Source of the DNA: Sanchytrium tribonematis
Taxonomy: Eukaryota > Sanchytriomycota > Sanchytriomycetes > Sanchytriales > Sanchytriaceae
Direction of reading: 5' to 3'
DNA length: 12,188 bases
Assembly (NCBI GenBank): GCA_018985235.1
Contig: JADGIG010000228.1
Span: 1 to 12,188 of the forward strand
Part shown: piece by piece, positions 7,051 through 12,188 of the stretch
Layout: the number at the start of each line of letters is the position of its first letter
How positions within the stretch are numbered: position 1 is the first letter of the stretch
The notes under the pieces: model-generated
Told to the model about the DNA's origin: nothing
Databases searched by the model: none
Seen by the model: only the letters and a program-made list of their open reading frames with translations
Position numbers and translations under genes: made by a program

Positions 7051-10000
7051 GATATGATCTATATCCCTGTAATCTTTCTAATTCAATGGGAGACATGGCT
7101 CTTTCGCTTCCAGGAACGAACATAGCTGGGCCATTAAATTGTTGATTTTGCTGATGATTGCTTGGTACTGTTGTCACACTTGACATGCCCTGATTATTAT
7201 ATCCACCCCTGAAATAACTTTGAGTGTTGGGAACATCTGATTCCGAATCCAGATGGCCGTCTGTATTAGCGACACCAGCGCTTACCAATTGGTCGCGCAA
7301 CACAACACCTCTTTTCTGCAATTGTTTCCACTCTGCATATCTTTTCATTACTATTTTTGATGAGTCAAATAACCCTTCTTGTTCATCATGACCTCTATCA
7401 ATTCCTGCAATCAATCGAGTTTCACCCCAGCTAAATAAGTATATTATACGTGAAATCATCAAAGTGCCAAAATGCATAACTTGGTAAAACCAAATTCCAA
7501 ATGGGAAGACTCAAAAGATACACTAGCATCCAGCCAACGTAATTCCATCTTTTGGAAGTCATTGCTATTAGTAGAGCGGGTAAACCCAGAATCGCCGCCA
7601 AAAGGATTAATGGGATAACCGCAGGTTCCCAAATAATACTGCTTATGATAAGCCAAAATGTAAATATAATAGCAGCAGGAAGCACAACAGTCCCAACTAG
7701 TTCCATGAAAATCACAAACTGCATGCTTATACAAAATGTACCACACAAATCACTTACCAAGACTAATTCAAGTAAATTGTGCACTGTAGAATTAATCCAA
7801 CGCCTTCTTTGACTTAACAAAACTCTAAATTTATCAGGCACTTCAGTTTTACACAGCGCTTGTGGGATGAACATCATTTTTCTTCGAGGAAAAGTCTTGA
7901 GCATAATAGTGGTTAAAAATCGATCTTCGCCAAGCAGATATAAATTCTTCTTATGTAAGGTGTCTACGACATTCTCGCTGTATTGCTCTACAATTTCAGG
8001 ATTTCCCAAAATCGGTACAAAGAATCCATCTCCTTTTGGAGCTTTGATTCTATATGCGCAAAAACAACCAGGAAGACAAGTGACACCGCCAAATACACTT
8101 TCAAAGGCTTTGGCATTGTGATGAGCCAAATAATACTCAAATACTTGTATCATAGAAACCCAAGAAGACCACTTGTTGGAAATTCTGGTTTCGCCACACA
8201 ATCCAATGATTGCGTCATCTCTGGTAAAAGCGCTGACTAAAATTTTCAGCGAGCTTGCTTCTACACGAGTATCTGCATCAACCATAACACAAGCTTCGAA
8301 CTTGTCAGGATTATTGCGACACAAGTATTGTATTTTTTGAAATAAGTCATATTCCAAAGGTGTCATACGATCATCAAATGTCACTTTTTGCAAAAAATTC
8401 ATCAAAACGATTTGAGAATCTCTTTTACCTCTGTTACCAGGTTTAGAATTAGTTGCTTCTTCTGGTGTCCCTGTCTTAACTACAGTTATCATTGGTACCC
8501 TGTGATTAGCCGAATTATAATAGCCTGCAAATATCTTGGCCATGTTATGTCTTTTGCTACCTTCAGCAATACTCACATAACTGTAAGCCACAGGATCGTT
8601 TGGAAATGCAGGATCTAAATCCATCATTCCAACTGCAATTTCAGGAGTAGACCTTTCATTACCGCTTCCTTTGATGATACCATCACAAATAACTAAGATC
8701 AATTTATGCGTATCACTATAATCAGTACAAGCAAGCGATTCCAAAGTATTACGAAGCCCTTCTTCATCTTCTGAATACGCAGTAACAAGCAGGATTGTGT
8801 GCATAACTTCTTCCTGGTAGAACATTTCGGGGTGTGGCCAGGCTTGAGGAAACTCAGAAGACGCATCACTCATTACAGAATTACGCTTATCTAAGCTGGT
8901 CTGTGAAGGAGAATTCTTCAAGTCAAACGAGCTCATTCTATGTTTGTACTGACTATAAGCTCCAAACATGAGGCTCTGGGACTGTTGCCCTCTCTTTTGG
9001 AATTTTTGCCAATATTCTTCCTCTTGAAATTTTTTGTTCATAAAATATTCTTTTTCACTTTCTGATAATGGCTTTCCTATTCGAGCACTTAAAAACCATG
9101 CATAAAATATAGCTAAAATAAAGCGAATCAAAACAACTCCAATGATAAAAACGAGACTAACATATAATACAATGTTGGTGATTATGCAACCAGCAGTGTC
9201 CGTGTCAATCTGCGCGATTGTAAGCATTGACTCAAAACACTTTCCAATTTGTCTAGAATTATCATCTTTGTTAAGGTAAAATGTAGCGTCTTTCCCAATA
9301 AAGGAAGACTTGAAGTCGATAAAATTAAATCCGTTCAAGTTGCTTAGGTCAATTTTAGTATTTGAAATATTCAAAAGGTCAAATTTAGATGCATCAAGTA
9401 CAAAGTTGTTGTAAATAAAATAATTGCTAGAATCCTGAACTTGATCCCAGGGCATAAACACATTGACTGTTTTTCTCCACGACAAAACCTCTCCAAATGC
9501 GCCACTATCATGACAAGCTTCCTTTACATCCGAAATCTTGGTTGCTTTATTGACATCTGCACCGCCTATTGTGCAGGGAAAGATGGGAGTTGTTACTGCA
9601 TCCGTGCCAAATAACACCGAACAGGAAGAAGGATCCTGGAACATAAATGTCAAATCTCTTTGGGATGAACTGAGTCCAGATAATTCCCTCATATCTATCC
9701 CACCTCTAGGGAGTTTCGAAGATCCTCCAGGATGATTATATTGTGAAAAATCGTATCCTTTACCTCTAATAACTACCTCTGCACCATTTAAAGTATCAAA
9801 CGAGACTCGTAAAGGCGCAACTCCGCACACAGTTTGTTGAAAACCAAAAGTCAAAAAACCGACCAGCAAGGCCAGTAAAATAATAACGAAAACTAAGCTT
9901 ATTTTCTCTCTCCAGGCAATCTGCTGTCCTTTTGTAGGCAATCCGCATTTTCGTAAGCAACATAGAGGAATACAGCAAGTAACGCACAAGGCAAAATTCG

Positions 10001-10229
10001 ACCATATTCTTCTTGTCGCCGATATAGGCTGATCATAAAAATAGGTGCGCTTCATTGTTGTAGGCACTTTTCGCATTGTCTTAATATATTCTCCACTTTC
10101 TTGTTTTCTTTTAATACTTCGTTGGCGAGGAATTTGAGATCTACCTTTAGTTAAAGACCCGTTTAATTTGCTTACGAAACCGGGCTCTTGACTCGAATGC
10201 TCCAACGGTGCAAATTGATCGGAATTCAT
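7046..10229 (-). CDS. Chitin synthase, division 2, class IV-like (Chs3 type), two exons
   Basis: join(10229..7450, 7430..7046) on the minus strand gives 1054 residues (yeast Chs3 is about 1165). It is a GT2-family plasma-membrane enzyme polymerising UDP-GlcNAc into chitin. Layout: basic cytosolic N-terminus; a Cys cluster at 82-95 that might be palmitoylated; a membrane segment about 109-130; a cytochrome-b5-like region about 143-210 with HPGG at 166-169; an extracytosolic loop; a membrane segment about 350-378; and the catalytic domain from about 475. Catalytic motifs: CDG 515-517, DADTR 651-655, GEDR 767-770, QRRRW 807-811. Three C-terminal membrane segments lie between about 835 and 918. 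The intron splits FDDF-T-WGETR. The C-terminal 65 residues are Gln/Ser/Asn-rich. No myosin motor or DEK-type C-terminus is seen, excluding class V. The ATG at 10229 is the first in frame. Confidence 0.93.
7431..7449 (-). other. 19-nt spliceosomal intron in the chitin synthase gene
   Basis: Minus-strand gtataatatacttatttag, phase 2 (splits a Thr codon, AC|C). Splicing yields FWHFDDFTWGETR, the family's conserved WHFDDFSWG-type motif after the last membrane segment. Retention hits the intron's own in-frame TAG after 5 codons. Confidence 0.92.
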
Positions 10230-10297
10230 TTTTTAAAAGTTTGAGTGCAAATGTTTTAAATTGAAAAACGATATCAAATATTATCCAATCAAATTAC

Positions 10298-10303
10298 TTT
10301 ATT
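10298..10303 (-). terminator. AATAAA containing the uS5m stop codon
   Basis: The final Glu codon GAA, stop TAA and next A form AATAAA on the minus strand. The 69-bp gap to the chitin synthase ATG must hold both the uS5m 3' end and the next promoter. Confidence 0.55.
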
Positions 10304-11024
10304 CACCATAAAACTTGCTTTTCAAGTCGACGATATTAACACCACGTTGAATTGAAATATCCTGTATAGATCGTTGAAACTTTAGAGCCTGCATCATTGC
10401 CTTCGACACATTCATGACGTTTGTACTTCCATGAACTTTTGATCCAATATCAAGAATTCCTGCACATTGGCAGATAGCATGTAAAACATGATTGCATCTA
10501 AGCCCATAACCAACTGGGACCGTCCTTAATTCTAAAAGTGTTGCCTTAAATCTCGTCGTTGCATCATGATATAATGTTCTATTTTGGAAGAGAGGCACGG
10601 ATACCAAATTATGGTACGCATCTGCCAAAGCCTTGGGAATCGCATCCCTTGGTTGTTTAGCTTTCCCAATACCTAACCCAACTAAGCCATTCTGATTTCC
10701 AATAACTGCTAGGACTCTAAAAGACGATTGTTTTCCACCCTTGGTAACACGCACAACTCTATCGACAGCCAGGACGTGTTTTTCGTAGTTCCATATTTCT
10801 TTCCGAATTAGGCCCTTGTCGCTTTTGTTCTCGTTGATAGGTTTCGGGAGTTCTAAGGTAAGATCTCTTCCGAAATCAACCATTGATCCTGGTGTTGAAA
10901 ACTTAAAATTCGGCAAGAGATTTGGTGGCAAATATTTTCCAAGCTTGAGATTCTGGTAATTAAAATTTATGTCTGTTTTCCATAAGTCATTTGGTGTCCG
11001 GATATTTGGAAGTCTTTTCAACAT
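10299..11024 (-). CDS. MRPS5: Mitochondrial small-subunit ribosomal protein uS5m
   Basis: 241 residues (yeast Mrps5 is 307). It is a component of the mitochondrial ribosome small subunit, near the mRNA entrance. The S5 N-terminal RNA-binding domain covers about 78-140: VDRVVRVTKGGKQSSFRVLA, then VIGNQNGLVGLGIGKAKQ. The C-terminal domain covers about 155-225 with VPVGYGLRCN and GSTNVMNVSKAMMQAL, matching the universal GS.N..N..KA motif. The N-terminal 75 residues are an extension rich in Leu/Pro/Asn; the first ten (MLKRLPNIRT) are basic and lack acid, which fits a mitochondrial import signal. An in-frame TAA lies a few codons upstream of the ATG. It shows that this organism retains mitochondrial translation. 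Confidence 0.93.
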   Translation of the reverse strand: MLKRLPNIRTPNDLWKTDINFNYQNLKLGKYLPPNLLPNFKFSTPGSMVDFGRDLTLELPKPINENKSDKGLIRKEIWNYEKHVLAVDRVVRVTKGGKQSSFRVLAVIGNQNGLVGLGIGKAKQPRDAIPKALADAYHNLVSVPLFQNRTLYHDATTRFKATLLELRTVPVGYGLRCNHVLHAICQCAGILDIGSKVHGSTNVMNVSKAMMQALKFQRSIQDISIQRGVNIVDLKSKFYGE

Positions 11025-11263
11025 TCGAGGGGGTAATTAATTATCAAAATGTTCATAATCTGAGTAGCTTAGTCTCCTAACAAAATTGAACTTATGTCTA
11101 TGGATAATAAATGTTCAATCTTTATACCTAAGTTAAAAATTAAAAAGAAAATCTTACCATTTTGCATTTACAAGATAATGAAAAATATTATACGAATAAG
11201 TTTACTAATAATCTGACTCAAGAATAAATTGTTTCGATTATGAATCTTAGCTCAAGAGGATGA
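11025..11263. other. 239-bp intergenic stretch, no assignable gene
   Basis: The longest gap in the window, very A/T-rich, between two minus-strand genes. It must hold the uS5m promoter and the 3' end of the upstream gene. A plus-strand ATG frame of about 40 codons (from 11094) encodes a Lys/Ile-rich peptide, and another open frame ends in GAATAAA near 11228. Both are expected by chance at this composition. No tRNA or convincing snoRNA fold was seen. Confidence 0.4.
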
Positions 11264-12067
11264 TCAGTTTTGAAGTATATCAGAATCCAGAATGTCAAAA
11301 ACATCGTACACGCAAGGCTTCTTACTTTCGAATAACGTTAGTCTAAAATCCTGATTTTGACCAGCGATATAACAATATGATCTTATAGGAGAATCATTAG
11401 AAGAACAGTCTTCAATAACGTTGAATGGCTGAAATATAGTAAGTCCGCTATATGTGCGAAGTTGTTCAACTGAACCAATTTCCGGAATATCCTTTGGAAT
11501 TAATTTGCTTTCTTGAAAGTGTATTGCATATCCTGATTCAATTTTCCAGGTATAATTGCCTGCGTCATAATGAATAATATCTCTAAGAGATTTTTGCACA
11601 AAGACTTTGAAGGATTCGGTGTCAGTGGAATTATACGATCTTCTAGATAAGGAACCAACCACCAAAGGCGTCCGCAAATCTGACGGAACTAAACGAAAAG
11701 CGGAAAAATTTGGGGGAACTAAGTAATTTTCAAATATCGAAAGATAGTTCTTTGTATTAATATTAAATTTCGCTGGATTATATGTAGGGTAAAAAGGCAG
11801 AATCTTGAATCCCGAATGACGCAATACATCATAATGATTCAGTCTAGACCATTTATGAAGCATTTTGATATAATTGCGTCCCTCTAACGCATTAATTTTA
11901 AAATCTGCAGTGATTTCATTTTCTTGAGGATCTAAATTCACATCAAGTGTTTCCTTCAAAGTATAACATGCCAATTTTTGTAACTCGTATGGCAATGGAA
12001 AGTTGGAAACACTTAATCGAGCAATATCGGCATTGACGTGCAACTTCGCGAAAGAGAAACGGAACAT
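11264..12067 (-). CDS. Unrecognised 267-residue protein, possibly mitochondrial
   Basis: I do not recognise the family. It is a single uninterrupted frame with ordinary codon use and mixed composition, with no clear transmembrane segment, repeat or low complexity, so it is probably a folded globular protein. The N-terminus MFRFSFAKLHVNADIARLS has only basic charges until Asp14, which is compatible with a mitochondrial presequence. Visible segments include DVLRHSGFKILPFYPTYNP around 79-97 and NYLVPPNFSAFRLVPSDLR around 113-131. The C-terminus is acidic (YDVFDILDSDILQN). It begins only 18 bp after the upstream gene's stop, on the same strand. It ends in TGA with no AATAAA nearby, unlike most neighbours. 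A fast-evolving mitochondrial ribosomal or assembly protein is possible, but that is a guess. Confidence 0.7.
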   Translation of the reverse strand: MFRFSFAKLHVNADIARLSVSNFPLPYELQKLACYTLKETLDVNLDPQENEITADFKINALEGRNYIKMLHKWSRLNHYDVLRHSGFKILPFYPTYNPAKFNINTKNYLSIFENYLVPPNFSAFRLVPSDLRTPLVVGSLSRRSYNSTDTESFKVFVQKSLRDIIHYDAGNYTWKIESGYAIHFQESKLIPKDIPEIGSVEQLRTYSGLTIFQPFNVIEDCSSNDSPIRSYCYIAGQNQDFRLTLFESKKPCVYDVFDILDSDILQN

Positions 12068-12084
12068 TTTTTACTCCTTAATAA

Positions 12085-12090
12085 TTTATT
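12085..12090 (-). terminator. AATAAA containing the stop of the edge gene
   Basis: The final Lys codon AAA, stop TAA and next A form AATAAA on the minus strand. The next gene's ATG (12067) begins within 20 bp, so cleavage would fall at or inside that gene. Confidence 0.5.
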
Positions 12091-12188
12091 TGACTTCCTT
12101 GATTAAACCTTCAAGTGATTCCGTGTAATCTGCAATGGAAGATTGCTCCGCAGTTTTTCTTCCTTTTTTAGTTAACATACAAGCAACC
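12086..12188 (-). CDS. C-terminal end of an unidentified gene, cut by the window edge
   Basis: 33 codons remain open to the edge and end in TAA at 12088-12086. The visible part begins VAC-MLTKKGRKTAE and ends YTESLEGLIKEVK: a basic patch followed by what looks like a charged C-terminal helix. Too little is left to name it. The internal ATG (fourth visible codon) could in principle be a start, but a longer gene entering the window is more likely. The AATAAA-at-stop context supports a real gene end. Confidence 0.55.
   Translation of the reverse strand, partial: VACMLTKKGRKTAEQSSIADYTESLEGLIKEVK

Noticed and set aside
11025-11036. CCCCC just upstream of the uS5m ATG, like the CCC/GGG motifs of microsporidian promoters.
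   Set aside because: Other genes in the window (RasGEF, chitin synthase) lack such a motif close to the start, so no pattern holds.
11128-11160. Minus-strand ATG followed at once by a 30-nt GTAAG...TTTTTAACTTAG intron-like segment.
   Set aside because: After splicing the frame meets TAA at the second codon past ATG, and no alternative acceptor gave an open frame. It could be a 5' UTR intron of uS5m, but nothing shown supports that.
11170-11220. Possible C/D-box snoRNA (ATAATGA ... CTGA).
   Set aside because: The C box is mismatched, there is no terminal stem, and no C'/D' pair is visible.
11094-11229. Plus-strand small frames in the 239-bp gap, one ending in GAATAAA.
   Set aside because: About one AATAAA is expected by chance in such AT-rich DNA; the frame ending there has no ATG, and no GT-AG join to the upstream ATG frame avoids stops.
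12068-12077. AAGGAG six bases before the ATG at 12067, resembling a bacterial ribosome binding site.
   Set aside because: All identifiable genes are eukaryotic nuclear genes; a single purine hexamer is expected by chance.
12163-12180. GTATGTTAACTAAAAAAG on the minus strand, resembling an 18-nt intron with a yeast-like donor and branch site.
   Set aside because: It ends AAG rather than TAG, and its removal creates TGA in the reading frame of the edge gene, which is open without splicing.

Overview
This looks like nuclear DNA of a compact, early-diverging fungus. Fungal origin is shown by a division-2 (class IV-like) chitin synthase and a ChAPs-family exomer subunit. A mitochondrial ribosomal protein (uS5m) argues against a canonical microsporidian, which has lost mitochondrial translation. 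The DNA is AT-rich, most intergenic gaps are 10-70 bp, and introns are tiny. A Rozella/Cryptomycota-type lineage or another reduced chytrid-grade fungus is my best guess; this is inference, not proof.

Layout, left to right. Minus strand: a small protein with a partial PDK1-type PH domain (32-610), the ribosome biogenesis factor ESF1 (659-1972), and a ChAPs exomer subunit in two exons (2020-3895). A 150-bp divergent promoter region (3896-4045) separates these from a plus-strand Ras guanine-nucleotide exchange factor in two exons (4046-6824) and a 54-residue unrecognised protein (6871-7035). This runs tail-to-tail, 10 bp apart, into a minus-strand class IV-type chitin synthase in two exons (7046-10229). 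Then, all minus: mitochondrial ribosomal protein uS5m (10299-11024), a 239-bp gap, an unrecognised 267-residue protein (11264-12067), and the last 33 codons of another gene (12086-12188).

Two signals recur. (1) The three genes that are split between two reading frames are each repaired by removing exactly 19 nt, a GTA...TAG segment lying inside a conserved family motif. One intron falls in each codon phase. (2) In six of nine genes the stop codon lies in or overlaps an AATAAA hexamer, and a seventh has AATAAA 3 nt before the stop. Stop codon and poly(A) signal therefore appear to be merged. At the convergent gene pair the two signals form a 17-bp palindrome.

Functionally, ChAPs proteins are the cargo-binding subunits of exomer, which in yeast carries Chs3-type chitin synthase from the trans-Golgi network to the plasma membrane. 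Here a ChAPs gene and a Chs3-type gene lie about 3 kb apart. The rest are housekeeping (ribosome biogenesis, mitochondrial translation) and signalling (RasGEF, PDK1-like PH) genes. No tRNA, rRNA, mobile element, CRISPR array or virus-derived gene was seen.
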